Below, one piece after another: positions 27,624-36,567 of a stretch of 64,000 bases of DNA. The DNA is from Burkholderiales bacterium (GTDB taxonomy: Bacteria > Pseudomonadota > Gammaproteobacteria > Burkholderiales > Nitrosomonadaceae). The position numbers and the translations under genes were made by a program. The notes beneath the pieces are model-generated. The model was not told where the DNA came from. It searched no databases and was given only the letters and a program-made list of their open reading frames with translations. Position 1 is the stretch's first letter. Every line of letters starts with the position of its first letter. Where the stretch lies: the NCBI GenBank assembly GCA_024235755.1, contig JACKLV010000015.1:1-64000 (forward strand), in the 5' to 3' direction.

Positions 27624-27653
27624 ATAAAAGCTGCCGGTGTTCAGAACCGGCAG
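27624..27653 (-). terminator. Intrinsic terminator after the collar-domain gene
   Basis: Perfect 8-bp stem CTGCCGGT/ACCGGCAG (27631-27653) with a 7-base loop. On the minus strand it is followed by CTTTTATC. It begins 25 bp past the stop at 27678. Confidence 0.7.
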
Positions 27654-27677
27654 TCAGATTTTAGGAAGCGCCGCTAT

Positions 27678-28301
27678 TTAATTGCGCGAAGGATAAATGC
27701 CTTGCAATGCAATAATCCAGTTCATTGCGATGTAAGGTGGTCTGTTTTCATGACTTTCTCCACCGCCAAAAGAATTGATTGTGACAGCTCCCGGATTCAT
27801 GGAGACATCGGGCGCAGCATTTGAGTAAAAATTCTGGCGGCTGTCTGTTGCCCAGACATTATTACCGGGAGAACCGGTACTCACGTTTCCACTTTGGGCG
27901 TGAACAGTTGCTGTAGGCGTAATAACCGGGAGTTGCGGCTGGGTTAATGTGACAGTTTCAGCGCCACCTCTTGCTCCAAGCGCATAGTTAGACAGTCCCG
28001 TTCCGTGTCCGGCGCCGATGATTGCGCGTCCCTTTGTATCCGGCAGGGCAAATGTGGTGCGCCCGTCGCCCCCGTAAGTTGTTCCCAATATTGAAAAAAG
28101 CGCTTGGTTTTCGGAAATGGATAGTAACTGGCCATTTGCTAAAGCCCATCCGCGTGGCGCAAAATTTCCAGCAAAAACACACATACTTCCAAGCATAGGG
28201 TCGCTGCTGCAGGCTTGTGCTTTGTTGCTGACCAACAAGCTAAAAATTAGTGAAAAAGAAATTGCAAACAATAAAGCGAAACGACGGATAAGACAGATCA
28301 T
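27678..28301 (-). CDS. Exported phage-tail-collar domain protein (MdpB-like)
   Basis: 207 aa from ATG 28301, which has AAGGAG 6 bases upstream; a longer open frame to 28400 lacks such a site. Signal peptide about residues 1-30 (cleavage near KAQA-C). The tail-collar domain follows: GSMCVFAGNFAPRGWALANGQLL, ALFSILGTTYGGDGRTTFALPDTKGRA, and a C-terminal NRPPYIAMNWIIALQGIYPS. This is the microcystin-dependent protein/tail-fibre-like family. No other phage gene is near, and the signal peptide suggests a host-adapted surface or secreted role. It follows the PEP-CTERM gene in the same direction, behind a terminator. Confidence 0.88.
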   Translation of the reverse strand: MICLIRRFALLFAISFSLIFSLLVSNKAQACSSDPMLGSMCVFAGNFAPRGWALANGQLLSISENQALFSILGTTYGGDGRTTFALPDTKGRAIIGAGHGTGLSNYALGARGGAETVTLTQPQLPVITPTATVHAQSGNVSTGSPGNNVWATDSRQNFYSNAAPDVSMNPGAVTINSFGGGESHENRPPYIAMNWIIALQGIYPSRN

Positions 28302-28355
28302 GAAAAACTCCTTTCTAGTTATACACAAAAAAAAGCGTTCAATTTCATTGGCAGC

Positions 28356-28385
28356 AAAAAGCCGACAGTGATTGTCACTGACGGC
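28356..28385 (-). terminator. Intrinsic terminator after the PEP-CTERM gene
   Basis: Stem GCCG-A-CAGTGA / TCACTG-A-CGGC with loop TTG (28361-28385), ten pairs with one A-A mismatch. Five U follow on the minus strand (28356-28360). It lies 18 bp past the stop at 28404 and about 55 bp before the collar gene start. Confidence 0.8.
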
Positions 28386-28403
28386 AGATACTCCTGACAA
28401 TGA

Positions 28404-29339
28404 TTAATTTTTGATTCTGCGTCTAAACATGAAGCCTACTAAACCTATACTGATCAAAAACAGTATAGCAGGTTCTGAAATTGGTGTAGGCGGGGTGGTA
28501 TTATTTGTTGCATCGAATGAAATGAGCGCATCCAGTGAAGCGGAGTAACTGGAACCGGCCGCAAAAGCACCTCCCTCGATCAAGTGAAAAATATGGAAAT
28601 CAAGAATGTCGCCGGGGTTAAGTGTGACGACGTGCTGAAAAATGCCGGCATCATCAAGCGGGCCGCCGAAGTCTCCCGTGCGGTTGCCACTGTTGAACCG
28701 GTTGCCTACAACCGTATCGGATTCGATATCCGAAAAAAATAATTCGTTGCTAGCTATAGAAGGGCCGTCGTAAAGGATGATTTCCGATGCAGCAAAAGCG
28801 TCTGCACCACTAGAATTTACGTGGTTATCGAAATCCAGCGTGATGGTAACCTGTATGCTATCCGTTGCTGACAGGTTTTCCAGGCCGAAGAAAAGATCAT
28901 AGAAATTTTCTGGTGTTTCGGCATTAGAACCGGCATAGTTTCCACTGACGTTTGAGTGGATTTCCCAACCGTCACCAATGTCTGTGAGCATGCCTTCAAG
29001 GGGGTTGACACCTGACGATATAGTGATGTTGTCAACCGAGGTTGTTGTGGATGTTCCGCCAATTGTCTGCACCATGCTGCCGGTATGAGTTGCGTTGCCG
29101 ATGGCTGCATCTGAATTGGCCTCATCAAAGCTGAGTCCATTGGCGAAAGCGTTGGTATCGAGTGCATTGGTGCGGGTTGTAATTTTCAGGTCCGGTGGTA
29201 ATAGTGCCGCAGTTGCGACGTTGGCACTGTACGCAAGCACCAGCAAACAGGCGACGAATATTTGAACTAGGCGCAGCACAGAAGGAAATAGACCGAATCT
29301 TGGCTGATTAAAGATAAGGGGACTTAACTGATTGGACAT
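28404..29339 (-). CDS. PEP-CTERM (SEP variant) sorted surface protein
   Basis: 311 aa. N-terminal signal segment (about 20-48), an Asp/Asn/Thr-rich beta-type body, and a C-terminal sorting tag: Pro-Ile-Ser-Glu-Pro, a hydrophobic helix (AILFLISIGLVGFMF) and a basic end RRRIKN. Ser replaces the first Pro of the PEP motif. This should be a substrate of the exosortase encoded at 7008-8564. GGGAG precedes ATG 29339. A promoter with a hairpin leader lies directly upstream. The function of the mature protein is unknown. Confidence 0.88.
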   Translation of the reverse strand: MSNQLSPLIFNQPRFGLFPSVLRLVQIFVACLLVLAYSANVATAALLPPDLKITTRTNALDTNAFANGLSFDEANSDAAIGNATHTGSMVQTIGGTSTTTSVDNITISSGVNPLEGMLTDIGDGWEIHSNVSGNYAGSNAETPENFYDLFFGLENLSATDSIQVTITLDFDNHVNSSGADAFAASEIILYDGPSIASNELFFSDIESDTVVGNRFNSGNRTGDFGGPLDDAGIFQHVVTLNPGDILDFHIFHLIEGGAFAAGSSYSASLDALISFDATNNTTPPTPISEPAILFLISIGLVGFMFRRRIKN

Positions 29340-29372
29340 GACTGATCTCCCTTTTTCAATATTTTGAAAAAC

Positions 29373-29404
29373 GTTTGCTCAACATGAGGTTATGTTGAGC
29401 AAAC
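29373..29404 (-). promoter_or_regulatory. Leader hairpin (13-bp perfect stem) of the PEP-CTERM gene
   Basis: Arms GTTTGCTCAACAT (29373-29385) and ATGTTGAGCAAAC (29392-29404), loop 6. On the minus strand GTTTTTC follows. The predicted start of transcription (about 29409) is only a few bases upstream, so the hairpin would be the 5' end of the mRNA: an attenuator or a stabilising cap. It could also stop transcripts coming from the methyltransferase genes. Confidence 0.75.
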
Positions 29405-29415
29405 TATACGGTCCG

Positions 29416-29444
29416 ATTATAGAGACTCGATGAATGCTGTGCAA
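29416..29444 (-). promoter_or_regulatory. Sigma-70 promoter of the PEP-CTERM gene
   Basis: TATAAT (29416-29421) with TTGCAC (29439-29444) 17 bp upstream on the minus strand. Perfect -10, 4 of 6 in the -35. Confidence 0.65.
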
Positions 29445-29623
29445 ATTTCTTTGATAAAAAGCAGAAACTAAATAGGTGTATTTATGAAGTTTTCGTAAAA
29501 ACGCAATCTTAAGGTTTTGCTCTTGTTATGATTGGAACACGAATGTCAGGCGGAAAATGGGGTATTTGACATGGAATGGTAAATAATGTGTATGAATGAA
29601 AACCGGCCGCCAATATAATTGTA

Positions 29624-32056
29624 TTACTGGTGTTGTGCCGGAAAACTTGCCCAGGCCAAGCTATATAACAGTAGCGCAAATGCGATTACTGCATTGAAAC
29701 CAAAAGAAATAGCGAGTAATGTGGCCAGAACAGCGCTAACAACCGAGGCGCAGCCATTGATTCCCCAGGCCCAAGGAATCATATCTCGGGCTAAGACACC
29801 GAGTTTTGCCAGTGCTAAGGGAAAAGGCATTCCCATACAAAAGGCCAATGGCGCAATCAGAGCGATAGTCAGAAAAATTTTGTATGACATGGTTGCAGCC
29901 AGATTTGCTGTAAAAATTGACTGTAAAAACAGCATATACAAAAGACCGAGTACGACAATGCCAGCCACTGAGAGGGTAATCGCGCGGTGATGAAGCTTTG
30001 ATTGAGCGAATCGCTGTGAAAATCCGCTGCCCAAACCGGCAAAAACCAAAAAGGCTGTCAGTACCAATGCTACTGCGTAAAGCGGATGATGAAGAAACAA
30101 AATGAATTTTTGTATAAATGCGATTTCAATGAATAAAAATGCCAGCCCGATGGCTGAAAAATATATGGCTATCTGTTTTTTGCTAACGGTAGCAGTGACT
30201 AGAGGTGCGGAGACAGTCGTTTTGGCTGCAAAAAACAGCGGTAGCAGTATCAAAACAACGCTGGCGACAAGTGCTTGAATAAGTGTGGCGACGAGTATCA
30301 AATATCCGCCTTCGAGCAATGGCAGGCCGCCGCTGTTACGCAGTGAGATAATTTCAGGTAATACAGACCATTTAAAAAAGTGGAAAAAGTATGGGCGATT
30401 ATCGGTTGCCGGTTCCAGTGCAAATTTGTAGCGCTCAAAAAAATCGTTGCGCTCATTGCCTAAAATCGCTTTTGCTGCTTGAAAAAAATAAGATTCCGCT
30501 AATTGATTGAACCGATTGGTTTCGTCGAGCGTAACATCCGGATGCCAGTCAAGATCAAAAGAACGCGCATCACAAAATACTTTAAGCGCTTCAATTTCAT
30601 CCGCTGTGAACGGACTTTTTTTGATCAATAATGTACCGGTTTGCCAACTGCGTAAAAACATTAATTGCTGGCCGGGATTGTCAGTCCCGGTGTTTTTTAA
30701 AGCATCAACGGCAGTGGCAAACAGTTTAAGATTGTCTCGAGGTGGCAACTTAATCCAGCGGGTAATGGCCAGATAACCGTCGGGCCGCAGTTTTTCTAAC
30801 ATATCCTGCAGTGCTTCGACAGTGTAAAGATAACTTTCGTTTAATGCGTATAACCCTCCTGAAGAAGCTGCAAACGAATCTAATAATGCGATTTCAATCA
30901 GATCATAGTGCTTTCCTGTTTCGCTGATAAATCCACGGGCCTCGCCTTGATAAAGCTGTATTGTGTCGGTATTTAGCAAGTGACCAGTAAAATCGGCATA
31001 GTCTTCACGTAACAATTTGATAAGCTGAGGATTCAATTCCACAGCATCTATTTGCTGTGCCTCATGATATTTTGCTTGCAAAATGCTGCTGCCTCCGCCA
31101 GCACCCAGCACCAGGACTCGTTCAGGCCGGGAGAGATGATAGGGTGCAGCGGATGTGATCTGGTCTAGATAAGCATAATCGGCTGGTTTTCCAGTTCCGC
31201 GAGTGATAGCGGTCATGCCGCCGCCATCGGTAAAAACGCCGATTTGTTCGGGTGGTTCGTTATTGGCGTTTAGGCTGAGTCCTGGTGCATGACGCAACGG
31301 TATGGTGTGACTTTGCACGATTGAAAGCTGGCCCAATGGACTGGAATGTTCACTGATGATTTCCGTTCCCTGAATGCGCAGCATTTGAACCAGTTCTTTA
31401 TAGGGTGACAGGCGCAGTTCGCTGTTATGCTGCAAGGCAGACATTGCGATGCCGATTAACAGCAGTAACATGTATATTTTATTTCGTTGCTGCAGTTTTA
31501 GTTCCCATGCAGCCAAGGCCAGTGCCGCCAATCCGGTGCAGCCAACAATGAACAATGCTTGCAATGGCATGGCAACAAACAGTAACAATATAATTCCCAG
31601 GCTGCCAACACCGGCACCCAGTAAATCAAAGGCATAAAGACGTGCCACATGCTGATGGAAATAAGTTAATGCCAGTGCGATAGCATTGGCGGCAAAGAAG
31701 AAAGGGAGGGATAAAAGCAGATAAATACCCAGCAGTCGCAGCGGTTGCTGATCGTCCCAAAGAATTTCGTCAGGATTGAACGGTATCGACTGCGCCAGCA
31801 AAAAACAGCTGATGCTGCTAACGGAAAACAGTACGATATTAGCGAGAAAAACAAAAGAGAAACGTTTGCTGAAACTATCCTGAAAAATTGATATAAATGT
31901 GCCACTTGCACCGAATCCCAACAATGCGAGGCTGATGATCATATAGGCAAAATGATGCCATTGAATGATTGAGAACAGTCGCATCAGCAAAATCTCGTAT
32001 GCAAGAATGGCTGATGACAGCAGAGCAATTGTAAAAAACGGTGGCCGGAATTTCAT
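29624..32056 (-). CDS. Membrane-embedded spermidine-synthase-like protein
   Basis: 810 aa. About seven N-terminal membrane spans (1-230) precede a soluble spermidine-synthase-like Rossmann domain (about 235-570). SAM-binding-type motifs in that domain are VLVLGAGGGSSILQA, DAVELNPQL and DLIEIALLDSFAAS. A further set of six or so spans reaches the C-terminus. This fused layout is seen in uncharacterised polyamine-synthase-like membrane proteins. The substrate is unknown, and the 'DSF' in place of the usual DSSDP suggests it may not be a true aminopropyltransferase. It lies 8 bp downstream of the exported PCMT gene, so they are probably co-translated. Confidence 0.8.
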   Translation of the reverse strand: MKFRPPFFTIALLSSAILAYEILLMRLFSIIQWHHFAYMIISLALLGFGASGTFISIFQDSFSKRFSFVFLANIVLFSVSSISCFLLAQSIPFNPDEILWDDQQPLRLLGIYLLLSLPFFFAANAIALALTYFHQHVARLYAFDLLGAGVGSLGIILLLFVAMPLQALFIVGCTGLAALALAAWELKLQQRNKIYMLLLLIGIAMSALQHNSELRLSPYKELVQMLRIQGTEIISEHSSPLGQLSIVQSHTIPLRHAPGLSLNANNEPPEQIGVFTDGGGMTAITRGTGKPADYAYLDQITSAAPYHLSRPERVLVLGAGGGSSILQAKYHEAQQIDAVELNPQLIKLLREDYADFTGHLLNTDTIQLYQGEARGFISETGKHYDLIEIALLDSFAASSGGLYALNESYLYTVEALQDMLEKLRPDGYLAITRWIKLPPRDNLKLFATAVDALKNTGTDNPGQQLMFLRSWQTGTLLIKKSPFTADEIEALKVFCDARSFDLDWHPDVTLDETNRFNQLAESYFFQAAKAILGNERNDFFERYKFALEPATDNRPYFFHFFKWSVLPEIISLRNSGGLPLLEGGYLILVATLIQALVASVVLILLPLFFAAKTTVSAPLVTATVSKKQIAIYFSAIGLAFLFIEIAFIQKFILFLHHPLYAVALVLTAFLVFAGLGSGFSQRFAQSKLHHRAITLSVAGIVVLGLLYMLFLQSIFTANLAATMSYKIFLTIALIAPLAFCMGMPFPLALAKLGVLARDMIPWAWGINGCASVVSAVLATLLAISFGFNAVIAFALLLYSLAWASFPAQHQ

Positions 32057-32064
32057 AAAATGAT

Positions 32065-32814
32065 TTAGTGCTTTCCTGTGAGCGGTACAAAGGCAACGGG
32101 CAATAACTGCTGAGTACTGATTTTGCCTTCTTCTGATTTTTCTACTAGCAACAACTCCTGCACCATAAACCGTGAACCCACAGGTATCAACATACGGCCG
32201 CCGGGTTTAAGCTGCTTGATCAGCGGAGGCGGGATATGGCTGGCGGCGGCCGTAACGATAATCGCATCGAAAGGGGCATGTTCTTTCCATCCGTAATAAC
32301 CATCGCCGATTTTAAGCACAATATTGTCGTAACCGAGCCGTTGCAGACGCGCTTCGGCTTCTTTTCCCAATGGCTCAATAATTTCAATGCTGTAAGCTTT
32401 GTCCACCAATTCAGCAAGCACCGCAATTTGGTATCCTGAACCGGTGCCGATTTCTAGTACTTTGTCATTTTTACCAACATGCAGTAAATTGGTCATAACC
32501 GCTACGATGTAGGGTTGTGAAATCGTTTGTCCATAGCCAATTGGCAATGGCCGGTTGTCATAAGCGCTCTGTTGTAATTTTTTGGGAACAAATTCATGGC
32601 GGGGCACAGTATTCAGCGCGTTAATGACATTCTCATCTAGGTCTTTTTGGGCTAGATTGCCATACCCAATTCGAACATCCGCTTCTATGGTCTTAATCAT
32701 CTGTGTTCTTTTAGCCGCATAGAAGTCCTCTGCGTGGATTTTGGGTGAGGCAATAACTGCAAAAAGAAACGCCATCCATAATATAAATAGCTGTCTGGAA
32801 ATAAACTGATTCAT
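32065..32814 (-). CDS. pcm: Protein-L-isoaspartate O-methyltransferase with signal peptide
   Basis: 249 aa. The C-terminal 210 residues are a full PCMT domain: RHEFVP near 72, PIGYGQTISQPYIVA (91-105) and the SAM motif VLEIGTGSGYQ (119-129). The first 28 residues form a signal peptide (FILWMAFLFAVIASPKIHA), so the enzyme appears to be exported or membrane-tethered, unlike the cytosolic E. coli enzyme. The role would be repair of isoaspartyl damage, but methyl-donor supply outside the cytosol is unexplained. AGAGGG precedes ATG. Confidence 0.88.
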   Translation of the reverse strand: MNQFISRQLFILWMAFLFAVIASPKIHAEDFYAAKRTQMIKTIEADVRIGYGNLAQKDLDENVINALNTVPRHEFVPKKLQQSAYDNRPLPIGYGQTISQPYIVAVMTNLLHVGKNDKVLEIGTGSGYQIAVLAELVDKAYSIEIIEPLGKEAEARLQRLGYDNIVLKIGDGYYGWKEHAPFDAIIVTAAASHIPPPLIKQLKPGGRMLIPVGSRFMVQELLLVEKSEEGKISTQQLLPVAFVPLTGKH

Positions 32815-33211
32815 AAAACCCTCTTTAATGGTTTAATAGTTTGTTATATGGGGTTGTTTGAGTTTTATGCAATTGTGTACATAAAACTACTGGCGTGTAG
32901 TTATTCGATGTTCAGTAAAATAAAGGCAGTTGCGATAGGATTGGAAATATTAAAGCGGAGAAAAGTTATCGAGATACTTTGGGTGCAATTTGACAGGAAA
33001 TAGGTATAAAACTATTGTAACCAGCGTGCTGCTGTAAATTTTTAGTATTTAGCGCCTTATTGAAAACCGTGTTAAGCGCTGATAATTTGCGTTAGCATGA
33101 TGATAATGTGAAAATCGCTGCATAAATGGGTTGGTCGGTTTGGTTAAACCAATAGACTAGGTTTGTTCGTTCAAGTCGAAAAATGACATATGTTTGGAAC
33201 ATAAAACGACT
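32815..33211. other. Divergent intergenic region, pcm / adhesin-E-like gene
   Basis: 397 bp, A/T-rich. One good plus-strand promoter is seen (32990-33018). No small gene with a ribosome site was found. Confidence 0.6.
32990..33018 (+). promoter_or_regulatory. Candidate sigma-70 promoter
   Basis: TTGACA (32990-32995), 17-base spacer, TATTGT (33013-33018). It would give a leader of about 185 bases for the gene at 33212. Confidence 0.45.
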
Positions 33212-33607
33212 ATGAAAAAAATTTTAATAATTTTAATACTCATGCTATTGAGTTCGCCTGCATGGGCGGAGTGGACCGAAATTGGAGAAGATGAGAATGA
33301 GGGCGCTTATATTGTTTACGCTGATTTGACCTCCGTTCAAAGCGCGGGCGGTAGGGTTAAGATGTGGGTTTTGTACGATTATAAAAGTGAACAAAAAGCT
33401 TCTGGTACCAATTTTTTGTCTAAGAAAATACGTCGAGATTATAATTGCAGAGAAGCGGGCATAAGAACGCTTGCTTTCTCTTTATTCAGTTGGAATATGG
33501 AGAAAGGAGAATTGCTGCGCTCATACAATCAGCCTCAACAATGGGAACGAGTACCGCCCGGTAGTATGAAGGAGATTGAATGGAAAGTGGCCTGCGATGA
33601 GTCCTGA
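33212..33607 (+). CDS. Small exported protein, surface-adhesin-E-like
   Basis: 131 aa from ATG 33212 (MKKILIILILMLL..); a TTG at 33194 would lengthen it by six residues. Signal peptide with cleavage near AWA-E. The mature part W.EIGEDENEGAYIVYADLTSV, MWVLYDYKSEQ, KKIRRDYNCRE..IR and WE.VPPGS resembles the small 'surface-adhesin protein E' family common in beta- and gammaproteobacteria. These have no proven role outside Haemophilus protein E. Single gene, followed by unrelated DUF6279. Confidence 0.75.
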   Translation: MKKILIILILMLLSSPAWAEWTEIGEDENEGAYIVYADLTSVQSAGGRVKMWVLYDYKSEQKASGTNFLSKKIRRDYNCREAGIRTLAFSLFSWNMEKGELLRSYNQPQQWERVPPGSMKEIEWKVACDES

Positions 33608-33815
33608 TTGTATATGGGCTGCATAAATACATAACTCTAGCGTCGCTGCTAGATACTTTCGTATTGCTAACGGGATATGCCAAATTAACCTAATATAAGT
33701 AGTACTGGGAAAATATAACCCTGGATCATACGTGTTCCATCCAGTTAGTTTTGCTGAAGGCCGATCAACTTTGATTGTCGCAACTCCCTGCGAAACAAGA
33801 ACTGAATCAAACTGA

Positions 33816-34733
33816 ATGTTAATGAGTCGACATATCAAGAGAGTTCCCGCAATCCTGACTCTGGCTGGTTTATTGCTGCTGTTGAATGGTTGCAGCATTG
33901 TGCGGCTCGGTTACGATAACGGATCGCATCTGGCGTGGTGGTGGCTTGACGGTTATGTCGATTTCGACCGGGGGCAAACGCCGCTCGCAAAGCAGGCCAT
34001 CCGCGACTGGTTTGACTGGCACCGCAGCACCCAGCTGCCGGTATATGTCACTTGGCTGTCCGATGTGCGCAACCAAATCGATGGTCCGTTGACCGAAGCA
34101 CAGGTTTGCCGCTGGTCGGAAGAATTGCAGGATATTCTCATGCCTGCATTCGATCGGGCTGCGCATTTAGGAGCACCGGTCGCATTAAGTCTCGGCGAAG
34201 CGCAGTGGAAGTATTTGGAAAAGCGTTACGTAAAAAGCAACGACAAGCTGCGCCGCAAATATTTACAGCCCGATCCCGATGACCGGTTGGCTGCCGCTGT
34301 AAAACGGACGATCAGGCGTATTGAGAATTTGTACGGCTCAATTGACGGAGAGCAGCGGATGTTGATTGTATCCGGTATTGAAGCGTCGCCGTTTGATCCA
34401 CAAGCATGGCTGGTTGAGCGCCAGCGCAGGCAACATGTAACATTGTCTGCTTTGCGGCGGATTGTCATTGAATCTGTTTCAGTCGAAAATGCAGTAGCAG
34501 AATTGCGTCAATTGATCGAACATACTCACCGTTCTGACGATACCAGCTACAGGGCATATCAGCAAAAACTGTCCGAGTATACCTGCGGTTTCATGGTTCG
34601 CATGCACAACAGCACCACGCCAATGCAACGTCAACATGCGTATGACAAGCTAAAAAAATGGGAGCAAGATTTGCGTGTATTGATTGATGATCGTCAAAAT
34701 ATGGAAAATCGTTTGCAGATCGTTGCAGAATGA
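33816..34733 (+). CDS. DUF6279-type lipoprotein
   Basis: 305 aa. Lipoprotein signal with lipobox LLNG-Cys26. The mature part starts SIVRLGYDNGSHLAWWWLDGYVDFD and is mostly helical with many Arg/Gln, including F.WHR..QLP.YV and a C-terminal coiled region. This is the DUF6279 lipoprotein family, of unknown function. ATG 33816 and ATG 33822 are both possible; neither has a strong ribosome site. Confidence 0.78.
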   Translation: MLMSRHIKRVPAILTLAGLLLLLNGCSIVRLGYDNGSHLAWWWLDGYVDFDRGQTPLAKQAIRDWFDWHRSTQLPVYVTWLSDVRNQIDGPLTEAQVCRWSEELQDILMPAFDRAAHLGAPVALSLGEAQWKYLEKRYVKSNDKLRRKYLQPDPDDRLAAAVKRTIRRIENLYGSIDGEQRMLIVSGIEASPFDPQAWLVERQRRQHVTLSALRRIVIESVSVENAVAELRQLIEHTHRSDDTSYRAYQQKLSEYTCGFMVRMHNSTTPMQRQHAYDKLKKWEQDLRVLIDDRQNMENRLQIVAE

Positions 34734-34867
34734 TAGCGTGACAATATTTTGTGATCATATGATTATTCCAAAATCAGCTTTTTATATGGACTTTTGCGGT
34801 CTGCTTGCAATGAAAATATGTACTGTTTTATTTAAGTTACGCTGTTCGATAATTAAGAGAAATCATC

Positions 34868-35257
34868 ATGCAACATAACCCAGGCTTTTTAAAATTGGTA
34901 GATGACGCAAAACAAAGGATACGGGAATGTGCCGTGGCTGATGTGCTGGATCGTGTGGAAAGAAAAGAGGCGTTTTATTTTATTGATGTACGCGAAGACC
35001 ATGAATACCAGGCCGATCATGCTGCGGGTGCCCATCATTTGGGAAAAGGCATTATCGAACGTGATATTGAAGCACTGATACCTGACAGGCAAGCGTCAAT
35101 TATATTATATTGTGGTGGCGGGTATCGTTCAGCTTTGGCGGCTGATGCGTTGCAGCAAATGGGCTATACCGATGTGTTATCAATGGAAGGCGGCATTCGG
35201 GCTTGGCGCGAAGCAGGATATCCGCTTGAATGTGGTTGGGGCAACGAGAAAATTTAA
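34868..35257 (+). CDS. Rhodanese-like sulfurtransferase
   Basis: 129 aa, single rhodanese domain. The active-site loop is Cys82-G-G-G-Y-Arg87. Other landmarks are the family FIDVREDHEY block (38-47) and a C-terminal MEGGIRAWREAGYPLE. Likely a cytosolic persulfide carrier or sulfur transferase; the partner is unknown. Monocistronic by context, with a weak terminator after it. Confidence 0.92.
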   Translation: MQHNPGFLKLVDDAKQRIRECAVADVLDRVERKEAFYFIDVREDHEYQADHAAGAHHLGKGIIERDIEALIPDRQASIILYCGGGYRSALAADALQQMGYTDVLSMEGGIRAWREAGYPLECGWGNEKI

Positions 35258-35291
35258 TAAAACAAGTGCCTGTTTTTGACAATATGGCGAC

Positions 35292-35308
35292 AAAGCCGGG
35301 CTTTTTTT
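35292..35308 (+). terminator. Weak intrinsic terminator between convergent genes
   Basis: AAAGC-CGG-GCTTT followed by T, 34 bp after the rhodanese stop. Short stem, so modest support. Confidence 0.4.
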
Positions 35309-35334
35309 AAAGTCTGTTAGCTGTAAGCGCATGA

Positions 35335-35775
35335 TTACTTTGCCTGTTCTTTCAACCGTTCGCCTTCAATTTCCAGTATTTTTCTTTCTTTTTCCAATTC
35401 AGCAATAGCGCTTCTGAGTTCTTCTTTGTCCATAGAACCCGGGTCAGCATCGATTAGTTGTTGAAGATCCTGATTTTTCTGGTCCCATTCGTGTTTTCTT
35501 TGATTCCAGCTTTCGATCTCTTGAAATAACTCACCTCCTTGTTCTTTGAGCTTGCCAAGGAAATGACTGATATTATCAAGCGCCTCGTCATATTTGCCAT
35601 CCTGATATTTTTCATATTCTGATTTCAGAAGATCGGCCCCGGCTCCGACAACTTCGGCCCCCTTGCTGAATATTTCCTGCGCTTGTTTCTTTTCTTCTGC
35701 TGTGCCAAAGAAATAGTTGTAGCTTAACAGGGCAATAACGAGAAAAAACGCCGTTGTGAAAATGAATCGGATCAT
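35335..35775 (-). CDS. Small membrane-anchored coiled-coil protein, unknown
   Basis: 146 aa. One N-terminal membrane segment (about 4-23), then a highly charged helical region with heptad-like spacing to the end (LQQLIDADPG..DKEELRSAIAELEKERKILEIEGERLKEQ). I do not recognise the family. It would sit as a helical rod on the periplasmic or cytosolic face of the inner membrane. Downstream of doxX-like and TauE genes on the same strand, with a 109-bp gap. Confidence 0.7.
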   Translation of the reverse strand: MIRFIFTTAFFLVIALLSYNYFFGTAEEKKQAQEIFSKGAEVVGAGADLLKSEYEKYQDGKYDEALDNISHFLGKLKEQGGELFQEIESWNQRKHEWDQKNQDLQQLIDADPGSMDKEELRSAIAELEKERKILEIEGERLKEQAK

Positions 35776-35884
35776 GGTTGTGACGTATCGGGTGATGTTT
35801 TTGTCGGCAATCTGTATAACGTTTTAGACATTATTACATAGTGTGCAAGGATAAAAATGTTTTTATAATAAATATATCGACTGC

Positions 35885-36289
35885 TTAATCCGGTTTCACT
35901 GCGATTCTGCCGCTGCCTAGAAAGAAGACCGCAAGCCCAGTGAGTAGAAAAAATAGTTGTAGTTCCAGCGTCAGTCCGCCGTGATCGGTTAACGAAAATA
36001 ATTGATTGCGATGTGCGAGTACGATTGCAAAGATCATATTGCCAAAAATTAGCAAGCCACCCCATCGCGCAAATACACCGAAAATAACCATCAATGGTGC
36101 AACGATCTCGCCTAGATAAACTCCGTACGCGAGAACCTGTGGCAAATCAATACCGGTAAGCTGTTTGCTGATAAAATCGAGCGAACTCGGATTGAATAGC
36201 TTATGAATGCCATGAAACAACATCAATGCGCCGACAGTCAAGCGCAACAACAATTTACCCAGTGCGTCACTTTGAAATGGAAGGTTCAA
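35885..36289 (-). CDS. DoxX family membrane protein
   Basis: 134 aa, four membrane spans. Characteristic LLRLTVGALMLFHGIHKLFNP start and GVYLGEIVAPLMVIFGVFARWGGL. DoxX-type proteins occur in quinone-linked or oxidative-stress complexes; the role here is unknown. The start is TTG 36289, chosen because AAGGAG sits 8 bases upstream and no in-frame ATG is available. Confidence 0.9.
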   Translation of the reverse strand: MNLPFQSDALGKLLLRLTVGALMLFHGIHKLFNPSSLDFISKQLTGIDLPQVLAYGVYLGEIVAPLMVIFGVFARWGGLLIFGNMIFAIVLAHRNQLFSLTDHGGLTLELQLFFLLTGLAVFFLGSGRIAVKPD

Positions 36290-36567
36290 TGCGGTTTCTC
36301 CTTGCTACATTATCGAAAGTCGAAAATATAGCATTAAAGCCGGAGTGAAAAACAAAAATATCCAGCAATTTCAGTTGTACGGCGGATTGTTGAAGATTTG
36401 GCGTGAGCGCACGTGCTTGGCGAGTAACAGAAGGTTTTTGAGTATGTGTCTTCGAGTCGATTAATGCGCGCAACTGTCGGGTTAAACCGGAGAGTCGCCG
36501 GAGCGAGTGTTTACTCAATGAATAAACGCGGTGATCGCGGCTGGTAGTCAGTAGAATATCTGAGCGA

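Noticed and set aside
27678..28301. Prophage remnant suggested by the tail-collar domain
   Set aside because: No other phage gene, integrase or att repeat nearby; the signal peptide and wide bacterial spread of this family point to a host protein.
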